Assembly: GCF_009765865.1 (NCBI RefSeq)
Contig: NZ_LMUQ01000037.1
Coordinates: forward strand, 74,723-138,722
Length of the DNA stretch: 64,000 nt
Direction: 5' to 3'
Origin: Acidisoma sp. L85
GTDB lineage: Bacteria > Pseudomonadota > Alphaproteobacteria > Acetobacterales > Acetobacteraceae
This document shows, piece by piece, positions 9,201 through 18,436 of the stretch. How positions within the stretch are numbered: position 1 is the stretch's first letter; each line of letters begins with the position of its first letter. The position numbers and the translations under genes are program-made. The notes under the pieces are model-generated. The model ran no database searches, was not told the DNA's origin, and saw nothing but the letters and a program-made list of their open reading frames with translations.

Positions 9201-9506
9201 TCAGCTTTGCACGTTTCCGTTCGGCAATTCTGGCAAGAACTGATGGGGAAGCACCCCATTTTCTGATGCCTGCGCTGAGACGGCCAGTTTTTGCAGATTT
9301 GTGAACCACCGCGCCGCAGCGCCAATGTTCTGGTGGATGATCTGGCCGGGAGGAGGAACCGCATGGATGGTCCCGGGTGGCGGGTTGCTTAGGTTGTAGA
9401 TGTAGACGGGCGTCTGCCCGAACCACGACGGCCCGGCTGGGTCGTGTGGGTCGTCGCCTCGGATCCAGATTTCGAATCTCCTAGGGTCTCCATTGACCGG
9501 ACTCAT
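9201..9506 (-). CDS. Orphan 101-residue protein under a CtrA-like box
   Basis: No family recognised. A soluble-looking, Pro-rich protein beginning MSPVNGDPRRFEIWIRGDD, with PPPGTIHAVPPPGQ in the middle and a possible short helix IGAAARWFTNLQKLAVSAQA near residues 65-84. ATG 9506 is chosen over an in-frame GTG two codons earlier. G+C is lower than in serA or the alcohol dehydrogenase on either side. Its leader contains TTAA followed by TGCGGTATCG, resembling the TTAA and GCGATACGC elements before the three family-2 orphan genes at 43-45 kb, so it may belong to the same regulon. Confidence 0.5.
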   Translation of the reverse strand: MSPVNGDPRRFEIWIRGDDPHDPAGPSWFGQTPVYIYNLSNPPPGTIHAVPPPGQIIHQNIGAAARWFTNLQKLAVSAQASENGVLPHQFLPELPNGNVQS

Positions 9507-9550
9507 CGCCACCGACTCATTGGATTTTCCATACGATACGATACCGCAAC

Positions 9551-9565
9551 TTAATTAGCGATTAA
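9551..9565 (-). promoter_or_regulatory. Exact CtrA-type box TTAA-N7-TTAA
   Basis: The sequence TTAATTAGCGATTAA matches the alphaproteobacterial CtrA cell-cycle regulator consensus (TTAA, seven bases, TTAA) without mismatch. It lies 45-59 bases upstream of ATG 9506 on the minus strand, a usual promoter position. Binding is inferred only from the motif. Confidence 0.4.
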
Positions 9566-9707
9566 GCGAGTCCCTTTTCAGCCGCGCCGATGCGGTCCAC
9601 ACTGCACCCAGCGAAGCCCATGCGCGGACGGCGGCCTTCGGTAACGCCTCACCAGGTCTTTCCCCTCCAACGTCTTCGCCCGCATTTCTTCTAATGAGGA
9701 TATCACC

Positions 9708-10763
9708 ATGCTTGAATGCATCGGCTACGGCACCTCGGCCGCGACGAACCCCGTCGCGCCCATCAACTTCAACCGCCGCGACGTCGGGCCAAAGGATGTC
9801 CAGGTCAAGATCGACTATTGCGGCGTCTGCCACTCGGACCTGCATCAGGTCCGCAACGAGTGGAAGAACACCACCTACCCCTGCATCCCCGGTCATGAAA
9901 TCGTCGGCCATGTCACCAAGGTCGGCGCCGAGGTCACCAAGTTCAGCGTCGGCGATCATGTCGGCATCGGCTGTCTGGTCGGCTCCTGCGGCGACTGCGC
10001 GTCGTGCAACGACGGGCTCGAGAATTACTGCGACAAGGGCCTGCTGAACCCCACCTATAACGGCCAGGACCCGGTCATCGGCGGCCCGACCTTCGGCGGA
10101 TACTCGAACCAGATCGTGGCGCCCGAGCATTTCATCCTGCGCATCCCCGCGGGCATGGATGCCGCCGGCGCCGCGCCTTTGCTCTGTGCCGGCATCACCA
10201 CCTACTCGCCGCTGCGCCACTGGAAGGTGGGTCCGGGCATGAAGGTCGGCATCGTCGGCCTCGGCGGTCTCGGCCATATGGGCGTCAAGCTCGCCCATGC
10301 GATGGGCGCCCATGTGGTGCTGTTCACCACCAGCCCCGGCAAGACCGAGGACGCCAAGCGGCTCGGCGCGGATGAGGTCGTGGTCTCGAAGAACGAGGCG
10401 GAGATGGCGGCGCATAGCACCAGCTTCGACTTTATCCTGGACTGCGTGGCCGCCGATCACTCGATCGACACCTATCTGGGCCTCCTCAAGCGGGACGGCA
10501 CCCTGACCCAGGTCGGCGCGCCCGAAAACCCGCTGCAGGTCGCGGCCTTCAGCCTGATCTTCAAGCGCCGCAATTTCGCGGGCTCGCTGATCGGTGGCCT
10601 GCCCGAGACCCAGGAGATGCTCGATTTCTGCGCCGAGAAGGGCATCACCGCCGATATCGAGATGATCCGCATGGACCAGATCGAGCAGGCCTATGCCCGG
10701 ATGCTCAAGAGCGATGTGAAATATCGCTTCGTGATCGACATGGCCTCCCTCAAAGCCGCCTGA
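9708..10763 (+). CDS. Zinc-dependent NAD(P) alcohol dehydrogenase, CAD/YahK type
   Basis: 351 residues, cytosolic medium-chain dehydrogenase reducing aldehydes or oxidising alcohols. Catalytic zinc ligands are in CGVCHSDLHQ and GHEIVGHV. The structural-zinc cysteines lie in GSCGDCASCNDGLENYC (four Cys). The Rossmann loop is GIVGLGGLGHMGVKLA. Overall layout matches the cinnamyl-alcohol dehydrogenase/YahK/AdhA group with broad aldehyde range. ATG 9708 follows GAGGATATCACC. A GC-rich hairpin directly after the stop suggests a monocistronic unit. Confidence 0.93.
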   Translation: MLECIGYGTSAATNPVAPINFNRRDVGPKDVQVKIDYCGVCHSDLHQVRNEWKNTTYPCIPGHEIVGHVTKVGAEVTKFSVGDHVGIGCLVGSCGDCASCNDGLENYCDKGLLNPTYNGQDPVIGGPTFGGYSNQIVAPEHFILRIPAGMDAAGAAPLLCAGITTYSPLRHWKVGPGMKVGIVGLGGLGHMGVKLAHAMGAHVVLFTTSPGKTEDAKRLGADEVVVSKNEAEMAAHSTSFDFILDCVAADHSIDTYLGLLKRDGTLTQVGAPENPLQVAAFSLIFKRRNFAGSLIGGLPETQEMLDFCAEKGITADIEMIRMDQIEQAYARMLKSDVKYRFVIDMASLKAA

Positions 10764-10769
10764 CGGTCC

Positions 10770-10794
10770 GGCCGGGCGACACGGTCGCCCGGCC
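10770..10794 (+). terminator. Hairpin after the alcohol dehydrogenase
   Basis: A perfect 11-bp inverted repeat GGCCGGGCGAC / GTCGCCCGGCC with a 3-base ACG loop, 6 bp after the stop codon. There is no long T tract (GCTCTAAC follows), so strength is uncertain, but it separates the dehydrogenase from the cellulose operon. Confidence 0.6.
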
Positions 10795-11060
10795 GCTCTA
10801 ACTAACAATTCGGATACGCAATGTGCACGCCTTGGTTGAGCAAGTCTCCCAAGGCATTGATGCGGAACCTGTTGCGTAGAGGTTAACCTTCCGCCATAAC
10901 TCATCTCATCGAATGATACGGTTAGTGAGTTCGTAGTAGTTCCTGTTCCTAATGGATTATATTTTGGACCGGCTCCGGCCGAATCGTGAAGAGGTTTATG
11001 CATTCGGTCCAGTTTGGTCGAGTTCAACCACCCGTTGAAGCTCCTTTTATACTTCGCCTG

Positions 11061-12110
11061 GTGAAGCGCCGGTCGCTAACCAACGCAGTATTATCGGCAG
11101 GCCTCTTGGGGATGCTCGACGGGCGATCCGCGGAGGCGCAGAGCTCCGCCGACTGGGCGGTTTTCAAGCAGCGCTTCGTCACATCCGATGGCCGGGTCGT
11201 CGATACCGGGAATAACGGGGTCTCCCATTCCGAGGGCCAATCCTACGGCATGCTCTTCGCCGTTTTTAACGACGACCAGGCGACCTTCGACTCCCTGAAG
11301 AACTGGACCAGCCGCGTCCTGCAGCACCGCGCGGATGCACTGCATTCCTGGCGCTACGTGCCGAATGCCGCCAACCATGTGCCCGACACCAATAACGCGA
11401 CGGATGGCGATCTCGGCATCGCCTTGGCGCTTTCCCGTGCGGCAACGCGCTGGGGCCGGCCGGAGGACACCACGGCCGCCGTGGCGATCGCGCAGGATAT
11501 CCGGCGCTACCTGATCGTGAATGCCGCCCGGCGGCTGGTGCTTTTGCCCGCACGGCTGGGCTTCGCCAGCAGGGCGGCCGTTACGGTCAACCTCTCCTAT
11601 TACAATTTCGTGGCCTTCACCGAGATGGCGCGGATCGATCCGTCGCCGCTTTGGATGCTGCTCGGCGCCGACGGGCTGTCCCTGATCGCCGAGGCCCGCT
11701 TCGGACGCTGGCAGCTGCCGCCTGACTGGTTGACGATCAGCAGCACCGGCGTGGTTGGGATTTCCCCCCGCTGGGCGCCCCTCAGTTCCTTCGATGCGAT
11801 CCGTGTGCCGCTGAACCTGGTGTGGAATCGCAGCCTATCCGCCGCGGTCTCGGGTGGTTTCGGCGCTTTCTGGACCACGGCCGCGGCCTATCAACCAGCC
11901 TGGGCGAATCTGGTGACGGATCAGGTGTCGCCCTATCCGGCGCCGAGCGGGCTGGTCGCGGTGCGGGACATCACGCTGCTATCCCCCGGCTACGCACCGA
12001 ACCTGCCGAGCGTCGCCGACGCACCCGACTACTACTCGGCCTCGCTGATCCTTCTTTCACAGCTGGCATGGCGGGAAAGCCAGTCGGCCGGAACGGAGAC
12101 CTCGCAATGA
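11061..12110 (+). CDS. bcsZ: Periplasmic GH8 endo-1,4-beta-glucanase of the cellulose operon
   Basis: Cuts cellulose chains during synthesis; equivalent to CMCax of Komagataeibacter and BcsZ of E. coli. The mature part carries the GH8 general-acid region SHSEGQSYGM (Glu ~58), NNATDGDLGIALALSRA, the strand VTVNLSYYNFVAF, FGRWQLPPDWL and FDAIRVPLNLVW. GTG 11061 starts an ordinary signal peptide (KRRSLTNAV..GLL..RSAEA, cut before QSS); an in-frame ATG at 10998 behind AGAGG and a GTG at 10986 are alternatives giving a longer n-region. First gene of the bcs operon; it overlaps bcsH by 4 bp (ATGA). Confidence 0.93.
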   Translation: MKRRSLTNAVLSAGLLGMLDGRSAEAQSSADWAVFKQRFVTSDGRVVDTGNNGVSHSEGQSYGMLFAVFNDDQATFDSLKNWTSRVLQHRADALHSWRYVPNAANHVPDTNNATDGDLGIALALSRAATRWGRPEDTTAAVAIAQDIRRYLIVNAARRLVLLPARLGFASRAAVTVNLSYYNFVAFTEMARIDPSPLWMLLGADGLSLIAEARFGRWQLPPDWLTISSTGVVGISPRWAPLSSFDAIRVPLNLVWNRSLSAAVSGGFGAFWTTAAAYQPAWANLVTDQVSPYPAPSGLVAVRDITLLSPGYAPNLPSVADAPDYYSASLILLSQLAWRESQSAGTETSQ

Positions 12111-12985
12111 CGGGCTCGCAAACCGACGTCGATCGCGTCATGGCCGCCTTCGGCACCACGCCGATCCCCTACCGGCCGAGCGCCCCCAAGAGCTTCAAGA
12201 GAGCCGCCGCCGAGAGCCGAAGTGCCGCACCCGCCGAGGGATCCCGCGCGGCGAGGGACATCGCGGCGTTGCTAGCCCCGGCGCCCGCTTCGACCGCGCC
12301 TCAGGGTGGCGAGCCAGGCGCGGGCGGCGCGATGTCGGAGGTTTTCCCGCTCATCGCTTTCGCGCTCCCCGAAGCGGGAGATCTCTACGTCGCGCCCGCC
12401 AATGGCCCGAAGCCACAAGCGCCGGCCCCCGTCGCGCCAAAAAAACTCGTCGCCGAGCCCAAGGCGGCGCCAAGCATCGCCGCCCCCCCTGTGGCGGAGC
12501 CTGTTGTCGCACAGCCGCCGGCACCAGCAGAGATCTTGGCCGCTTTGCCGGCGCGTCAAAGCTTCGCCTGGCCGCCGGCACCTGAGCCTCCGGCGCCCGA
12601 ACCCCCGGCACCGATCGTCGCGGCGCCCGCGCCGATGCCTGTGGCCGCGCCAGTCGCAGCACCCCCGCAGCCTCCGCAACCGGCACAGCCCGCGTGGCCA
12701 AATTATCCGCAAGCAGCGCCCGCCATGACGCCCTACGGCATGCCGCCCCCGGGCTTCGTCTATCCGCCGAGCCACTACCCGCCACCCGGCCCCGGCGGCT
12801 GGCCGCAAGCGGTGGCGCCTTATCCCTATCCTCAGCCACCGGCCTATGGCGGCTGTTTTCCGCCGCCGCCGGCGCCTCCTCCGGTCGCGGAGCAGCCGCG
12901 CGCCGCGTCGCCCAGCCTCTCGGATGTCTTCGCGGCCTTGCAGCGCGTGCCCGGCCCTCGCCGGCCCGACGAGCCACGGCGATGA
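12107..12985 (+). CDS. bcsH: Proline-rich cellulose-complementing protein, BcsH/CcpAx-like
   Basis: 292 residues. In acetic acid bacteria BcsH (CcpAx) sits between cmcAx and bcsAB, binds BcsD and builds the cytoplasmic scaffold that aligns synthase complexes. Here the position is the same. The N-terminal segment DVDRVMAAFGTTPIPYRPS (residues ~6-24) and the C-terminal SPSLSDVFAALQRVPG match the two short conserved ends of CcpAx (RVLRSFG..YRP and TMAEVF). Everything between is Pro/Ala-rich and probably disordered, with a Pro/Tyr/Gly-rich stretch at ~205-260. The similarity is short, so the call leans on order and ends. Start ATG overlaps the bcsZ stop. Confidence 0.82.
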   Translation: MTGSQTDVDRVMAAFGTTPIPYRPSAPKSFKRAAAESRSAAPAEGSRAARDIAALLAPAPASTAPQGGEPGAGGAMSEVFPLIAFALPEAGDLYVAPANGPKPQAPAPVAPKKLVAEPKAAPSIAAPPVAEPVVAQPPAPAEILAALPARQSFAWPPAPEPPAPEPPAPIVAAPAPMPVAAPVAAPPQPPQPAQPAWPNYPQAAPAMTPYGMPPPGFVYPPSHYPPPGPGGWPQAVAPYPYPQPPAYGGCFPPPPAPPPVAEQPRAASPSLSDVFAALQRVPGPRRPDEPRR

Positions 12986-13016
12986 CGGCACGCCCACGCC
13001 GGATGAGACCCGCGTT

Positions 13017-13808
13017 TTGCCGCTGATCGTATTCGCCTCGCCGAAGGGCGGCGTTGGCAAAACCACCCTCGCGGCCAATACGGCGCATGAATTGGCCCGC
13101 CGCGGCCATCGCGTGATCGTGGCCGATGTCGATCCGCAGAACGCCCTTGGCATGCATTTCGGCGCCGATCCCTATGAGCGCGCCGGCTTCATCACCACGC
13201 TGACGGAGAGCAACGACGCTCGCCGGGTCTGGCAGGGCGCATTGCAAACGACCGCTTCGGGCGTGGGGTTGCTGCCGCATGGCCATGCGAGCTTTGCGCA
13301 AGCCATCGAGATCGGCGGCGCCTTGTCGCAAAAGCCGGAGCTGCTCGCGGCACCTTTCCGCGACATCCTCCAGGATCCCGAGACGATCGTGATCGTCGAT
13401 ACGCCGCCCGGTCCCGGCCCGGCGCTGACGGCGATCACCAGCCTTGCCGATATGATCGTCGTGGTGCTGCTCGCGGACGCGGCCTCGATCGTCCAAATTC
13501 CGAAGATCGAGGGTGACGGGATGTATGCCGATGCCGAGGGCGTCCGGCTGTCGCCTGAACGGTTCGGATTCGTAATAAATCAGATCGACATGCGAAGCCG
13601 CCTTTCCCGCGCCGCGGCCGAGGCGGCCAGCCGCCATCTCGGCGACCGCCTGCTCGGCAGCGTCTATCGCGATGAGCATGTGCCGGAAGCACTGGCGCGC
13701 CAGTCGGGCGTCAACGGCTACGCCCCAGCCAGCAAGGCGGCGCAAGACATCGCGGCGATTACCACTCGCATCGAGGCTGCAGCGACCAGTTCAGCGGATA
13801 CAACATGA
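13017..13808 (+). CDS. bcsQ: ParA/MinD-type ATPase of the cellulose operon
   Basis: 263 residues. The deviant Walker A FASPKGGVGKTTLAA, Walker A' region VIVADVDPQNALGMHFG, Walker B/switch IVIVDTPPGPGPAL and FVINQID are typical of BcsQ (YhjQ), the ATPase that localises or assembles the cellulose synthase in enterobacteria. The frame has no ATG near the fold; TTG 13017 (L-P-L-I-V-F) sits about 9 bases after GGATGAG and matches the usual start. An ATG near 12923 would add about 30 residues overlapping bcsH. BcsQ is not part of the classical Komagataeibacter operon, so its place between bcsH and fused bcsAB is notable. Confidence 0.9.
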   Translation: MPLIVFASPKGGVGKTTLAANTAHELARRGHRVIVADVDPQNALGMHFGADPYERAGFITTLTESNDARRVWQGALQTTASGVGLLPHGHASFAQAIEIGGALSQKPELLAAPFRDILQDPETIVIVDTPPGPGPALTAITSLADMIVVVLLADAASIVQIPKIEGDGMYADAEGVRLSPERFGFVINQIDMRSRLSRAAAEAASRHLGDRLLGSVYRDEHVPEALARQSGVNGYAPASKAAQDIAAITTRIEAAATSSADTT

Positions 13809-13833
13809 TGACGCTCTTCGGATCGGATTGCCC

Positions 13834-16800
13834 ATGCCGAGCGACCTGACAGGCAAGGTCGGGGGCTATGCCGCGCTCTTTGTCGGCGTGGTCTTGTTGT
13901 TCGCGATGGCGACGGTGCCGCTCAGCATCGGCCAGCAGGCGACGGTGGGTGTATCGACGGCGATCATCTTCCTGATCGCCAATCGCTTCACCGACAAGCG
14001 GGTGACGCTGTTCCTGTCGATCCTCTCGCTCGCCATGTCGCTGCGCTACATCTATTGGCGCGCCACCGAGACGCTGACCTTCCAGACCATTCCGCAAATG
14101 CTGCTCGGCTCGCTGCTGGTCATCGCCGAGTTCTATGCTGTCGTCGTGCTGGTGATCGGCTATTTCCAGACCGCGATGCCGCTGAACCGCAAGCCGGTCC
14201 CGCTGCCGGCTGATCAAGCGGAATGGCCGACCATCGACGTCTATATCCCGACCTACAATGAATCGATGGCGGTGGTGCGCGCCACCATCCTGGGCTGCCG
14301 CATGCTGGATTGGCCGGCGGATAAGCTGCGGGTTTATTTGCTCGATGACGGCAAGCGTGCGGAGTTCAAGAAGTTCGCGGCCGAATGCGGCATTGGCTAC
14401 ATCACGCGCACCAACAACTTCCACGCCAAGGCCGGCAATCTCAACCATGCGATGTCGGTGACCAAAGGCGAGTTCATCGCGATCTTCGATTGCGACCATA
14501 TTCCTGTGCGCGCCTTCCTGCAGCTCACCGTCGGCTGGCTGGTGCGCGAGAAGAAGCTCGCGATGGTGCAGACGCCGCATCACTTCTATTCGCCCGACCC
14601 GTTCCAGCGGAATCTCGCGGCCGGCACCCGCGTGCCGCCGGAAGGCAATATGTTCTACGGCCTGCTGCAGGACGGCAACGACTACTGGGACGCGACCTTC
14701 TTCTGCGGCTCCTGCGCGGTAATCCGGCGCGAGGCGCTCAACAGCATCGGCGGCTTCGCGACCGAGACGGTGACCGAAGATGCCCATACGATGCTCAAGC
14801 TGCATCGCCGTGGCTGGAGCTCGGCTTTCCTCGCGCTGCCTCTCGCGGCCGGGCTGGCGACCGAGCGCCTGATCCTGCATCTCGGCCAGCGTATTCGCTG
14901 GGCGCGCGGAATGCTGCAGATCTTTCGGCTGGACAATCCGCTGCTTGGGCCGGGCCTGAATATCGGCCAGCGGCTCTGCTACCTCAACGCGATGGTGCAT
15001 TTCTTCTTCGGCATCCCGCGCGTCGTGTTCCTGCTGTCGCCGCTGGCCTATCTGCTGCTGTTCCAGAACATGATCGCCGCCTCGCCCTTCGCCATCGTTG
15101 CTTATGCCCTGCCGCATATCTTCCACTCGGTCGCCACCAGTTCGCGCATTCAGCGCAACTGGCGCCACTCCTTCTGGAGCGAGATTTACGAGACCGTGCT
15201 GGCGATGTTCCTGGTGCGTGTGACGCTGGTCACGCTGATCAGCCCGCGGCGCGGCAAGTTCAACGTGACGGAAAAGGGCGGCGTGCTGGCGCGCGGCTAT
15301 TTCGACCTGCGCGCGGTCTATCCGAACATCATCCTCGGACTGTTCCTGATCCTCGGCATGGCGCGTGGCGTTTACAGCATGTCGTTCCAGACCACGACGA
15401 CGCTGGTTTTCCAGGCGCTGCTGCTCAACACGATCTGGGCGGGGATCAGCCTGCTCATCATCCTCGCGGCGCTCGCGGTCGGGCGCGAGAAGCAGCAGCT
15501 TCGCGCCCATGCCCGCGTGCGCGTGAAACTTCCGATCATCGTCCATCTCGCGGATGGCCGTGTGCTGACCGGCGAGATGCAGAACATTTCGCAGAGCGGC
15601 GCGCGCGCCGTGATCGAACGGCCCGAGGATGTTCCCGAAGGCTCGGACATGCTTATCGAAGTGCCGCTGCCCAGCGGTGCCGCCCTCATCCCATCGCGCA
15701 TCCTGCGCTGGCAGGCCCGCGACATGCTGATGAATTTCGAGCCCAAAACTCTCGCCGACGAATCCGCCATCATCCAATGCGTCTTCGGCCGCGCGGACGC
15801 CTGGCTCGACTGGTCCGATTATCCGAAGGATCAGCCCCTGGTCAGCCTGTGGCGCGTGCTTGTAAGCATCGGTGGACTGTTCCGGCCGCCCGATGTCCAG
15901 ATGGCGACCCCGGCGGAGCGCGAGGCGGCGGCGGAGGCGGTGCGCGCGGCATTGGCGCGCAAGAACGTCGGCCTTTCCGCCAACCAGCCGCCGCCCGAGG
16001 AGGGAGAATTCGTCGAGACCGAGGACGATTTGCCATTGCGGCAGATCGCCACCGCCGCCGTGGTGGCGATGCTGCTGGTGCTGCTGCCGATCGCCGCGAA
16101 GGCGCAGAGCGCGTCCGGGCAGACCACAATCGTCCGGCCGATGCCGCAGTCCCTGGCCCCCACCGACCAGAGCGGCCCTGGCAGCGTGCCATTACCGACG
16201 ATCGGCATTCCTTCGGAGCCGCCCGGCACGGGAACCCCTCCTGGCGTGGCGCCTAACCAGGCGGCGGCGGCCGGAGCGGGCAGCACCGATGCCTCGGGAT
16301 CGGTTGCGTCGGGCGTCGTGGAGCAGGATGCCTTCACCCTCAAGCAACTCGGCGCCACCAGCCAGATCGCGCTGCGCGGCACGAGCCCGCTACAGGGCGT
16401 GGAATTCGGCATTCGCGGCGACGAGGTGGTGACGAACGCGACGCTCACCCTGTCGGGCGCGATGTCGCCGTCACTACTGCCGGATCTCAGCAACATCACC
16501 GTGACGCTGAACGACCAATATGTCGGCACGATCCCGGTCAATCCGTCGCAGCCGAATTTCTCGGTAACGCTGCCGGTCAATCCGGTGTTTTTCCAATCCG
16601 CGAACCACATAAATTTCCGTCTTACCGGCGCCTATACGCGTAACTGCAACGACATGCTGAGCGGCCTCATCTGGGGCACCGTCTATAACAGCTCGAGCCT
16701 GTCGATGACCCTGCAGCATTTGCCACCGCAGCGCGACCTCAGCCAATTGCCCTTGCCCTTCTTCGACAAGCACGACAATCGCGCGCTGCTGCTGCCCTTC

Positions 16801-18435
16801 GTGCTGCCGGCGAATGCCGATGACGACACGCTGAGGGCCGCCGCCATTACCGCCTCCTGGTTTGGCGAACTCGCCGATTTCCGTGGCGCGAGCTTCCCGG
16901 TTTCGACCACTCCGCCGCATGGCGATGCCGTGATGATCGTGAGCAATGGCAATGGCGGGGCGATCCCCGGTCTGCCGCCGATCCAGGGACCCGGCATCGC
17001 TGTGGTGCCGAATCCCTCGGATCCGGATGGCTCGATCCTGGTGATCTCGGGACGCAGCGGCGCCGAAGCGGCGCAGGCGGCGACGGTACTCTCGCTCGGC
17101 CATCGCACGCTCGGCGGCACCGCGGCGACCGTCGATCCGCCGGTGGTGCCGGCGCGCGTGGCCTATGACGCGCCAGCCTGGATTCCGCAGGACCGCGCGG
17201 TGCGGCTCGGCGAACTAACCGACGCGCGCAACCTCAACGGCGTCGGCTACGACAATATGATCTCGGTGGCTTTCCGCACCTCGCCGGATTTGTACACGTG
17301 GCGCCAGCGCGGCTTCCCGCTCAATGTCGCGTTCCGCGCGCCGCCCGGCCCGATCGAGAATTTGCAAGTCTCGCGCTTGGATATCGGCATCAACGGTATC
17401 TACCTCAACACCACGCCGCTGGCGGGCGCCGTCTCCTATGCCTGGTGGCGCGATTGGATTCCGGTGTTCGGCGCGGTCGGTCCATATCACAGGGCCTATA
17501 TCCCGCCCTACGATGTGTTCGGCGACAATGCGCTGCAGTTCTTCTTCGACACGCGGCCGCTGGATCGCGGGGCTTGCGGCGCGACGCCGCAGGATCCGCA
17601 GATGGGGATCGATCCCAATTCCACGATCAGCCTCGCGCGCGGCTATCATTTCGCCGAGATGCCGAACCTCGCTTATTTCGTGAGCGCGGGCTTCCCGTTC
17701 TCCCGCATGGCGGATCTTTCGCAGACGAGTGTGGTGCTGCCGGATTCGCCCGACAGCGGCGAGACCAGTGCTTTCCTGCGCCTGATGGGGCGGTTCGGAT
17801 ACCTCACGGGATATCCGGTGCTACAAGTCGCGGTCGCGCGTCCCGAGGAGGAAGCGTCGCTGCAAACCCGCGATGTTCTGGTGATCGGCACGGTCGCGCA
17901 TCTCGGCAGCCTGACCGATATCCTGCGTAATGTTCCTGTGACGATCGATAACGGGCAACTCGGCGTGAAGATCGGCCAGGATCTCGGCACGATCTTCCGC
18001 GTGTTCAGCAGCCGCCAGGCAACCGACCGGCGCAAGGCGGCGGCGGCACTGACCGCCGGCACAACGCAGGACACCGCCTTCCTCACCGGCGGCGAATCAC
18101 CCTGGACACACGGCAAGTCGGTCGTCGCTTTGCTCGCCGGTACGCCGCAGGGGCTGGACAACGTCATTTCGTCTTTCCGTGACCCCACCTTGAACCCTCT
18201 CATTCAAGGCGATTTCAGCATCGTCTCGGCGAAGCAAATCTCGTCCTATCGGATCGCGCATACCTACACGGTCGGCTGGCTGCCATTCTGGCTATTGCCG
18301 AGCTGGTGGCTGCGCGGTTCGCCCGGCACCATCGTGGTGGTGATGATCATCGGCTGCGTCATCCTGACGATCGCGCTTCACTCCGCGCTCAGCAGCCGGG
18401 CCCGTGGACGGCTCGGCTCCAAAGGGGACCACTGA
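13834..18435 (+). CDS. bcsAB: Fused cellulose synthase BcsA-BcsB
   Basis: 1533 residues, the acetobacterial fusion of the catalytic and periplasmic subunits. BcsA part: N-terminal membrane helices, GT2 domain with VYIPTYNE, DDGKR, FDCDH (~216-220), TEDAHT (~313) and QRIRWARGM (~351), then further helices and a PilZ domain (ARVRVKLP..NISQSGARA, ~555-600) that binds c-di-GMP. A second signal/membrane helix (AAVVAMLLVLLPIAA, ~745) precedes the BcsB part with its carbohydrate-binding and flavodoxin-like domains and a C-terminal helix (TIVVVMIIGCVILTIAL). ATG 13834 is chosen; an in-frame TTG lies two codons upstream. bcsC starts 1 bp after the stop. Confidence 0.97.
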   Translation: MPSDLTGKVGGYAALFVGVVLLFAMATVPLSIGQQATVGVSTAIIFLIANRFTDKRVTLFLSILSLAMSLRYIYWRATETLTFQTIPQMLLGSLLVIAEFYAVVVLVIGYFQTAMPLNRKPVPLPADQAEWPTIDVYIPTYNESMAVVRATILGCRMLDWPADKLRVYLLDDGKRAEFKKFAAECGIGYITRTNNFHAKAGNLNHAMSVTKGEFIAIFDCDHIPVRAFLQLTVGWLVREKKLAMVQTPHHFYSPDPFQRNLAAGTRVPPEGNMFYGLLQDGNDYWDATFFCGSCAVIRREALNSIGGFATETVTEDAHTMLKLHRRGWSSAFLALPLAAGLATERLILHLGQRIRWARGMLQIFRLDNPLLGPGLNIGQRLCYLNAMVHFFFGIPRVVFLLSPLAYLLLFQNMIAASPFAIVAYALPHIFHSVATSSRIQRNWRHSFWSEIYETVLAMFLVRVTLVTLISPRRGKFNVTEKGGVLARGYFDLRAVYPNIILGLFLILGMARGVYSMSFQTTTTLVFQALLLNTIWAGISLLIILAALAVGREKQQLRAHARVRVKLPIIVHLADGRVLTGEMQNISQSGARAVIERPEDVPEGSDMLIEVPLPSGAALIPSRILRWQARDMLMNFEPKTLADESAIIQCVFGRADAWLDWSDYPKDQPLVSLWRVLVSIGGLFRPPDVQMATPAEREAAAEAVRAALARKNVGLSANQPPPEEGEFVETEDDLPLRQIATAAVVAMLLVLLPIAAKAQSASGQTTIVRPMPQSLAPTDQSGPGSVPLPTIGIPSEPPGTGTPPGVAPNQAAAAGAGSTDASGSVASGVVEQDAFTLKQLGATSQIALRGTSPLQGVEFGIRGDEVVTNATLTLSGAMSPSLLPDLSNITVTLNDQYVGTIPVNPSQPNFSVTLPVNPVFFQSANHINFRLTGAYTRNCNDMLSGLIWGTVYNSSSLSMTLQHLPPQRDLSQLPLPFFDKHDNRALLLPFVLPANADDDTLRAAAITASWFGELADFRGASFPVSTTPPHGDAVMIVSNGNGGAIPGLPPIQGPGIAVVPNPSDPDGSILVISGRSGAEAAQAATVLSLGHRTLGGTAATVDPPVVPARVAYDAPAWIPQDRAVRLGELTDARNLNGVGYDNMISVAFRTSPDLYTWRQRGFPLNVAFRAPPGPIENLQVSRLDIGINGIYLNTTPLAGAVSYAWWRDWIPVFGAVGPYHRAYIPPYDVFGDNALQFFFDTRPLDRGACGATPQDPQMGIDPNSTISLARGYHFAEMPNLAYFVSAGFPFSRMADLSQTSVVLPDSPDSGETSAFLRLMGRFGYLTGYPVLQVAVARPEEEASLQTRDVLVIGTVAHLGSLTDILRNVPVTIDNGQLGVKIGQDLGTIFRVFSSRQATDRRKAAAALTAGTTQDTAFLTGGESPWTHGKSVVALLAGTPQGLDNVISSFRDPTLNPLIQGDFSIVSAKQISSYRIAHTYTVGWLPFWLLPSWWLRGSPGTIVVVMIIGCVILTIALHSALSSRARGRLGSKGDH

Positions 18436-18436
18436 G

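Noticed and set aside
10900-10985. Sigma-70 promoter for the bcs operon (TATATT at 10958)
   Set aside because: A -10-like hexamer is present but no acceptable -35 at 16-18 bases, so I do not call it.
13759-15777. 672-codon open frame on the minus strand inside bcsAB
   Set aside because: Antisense to the intact BcsA catalytic domain; high-G+C codon bias keeps the complementary frame open, and the translation (His/Arg/Gln/Asp-rich) resembles no protein.
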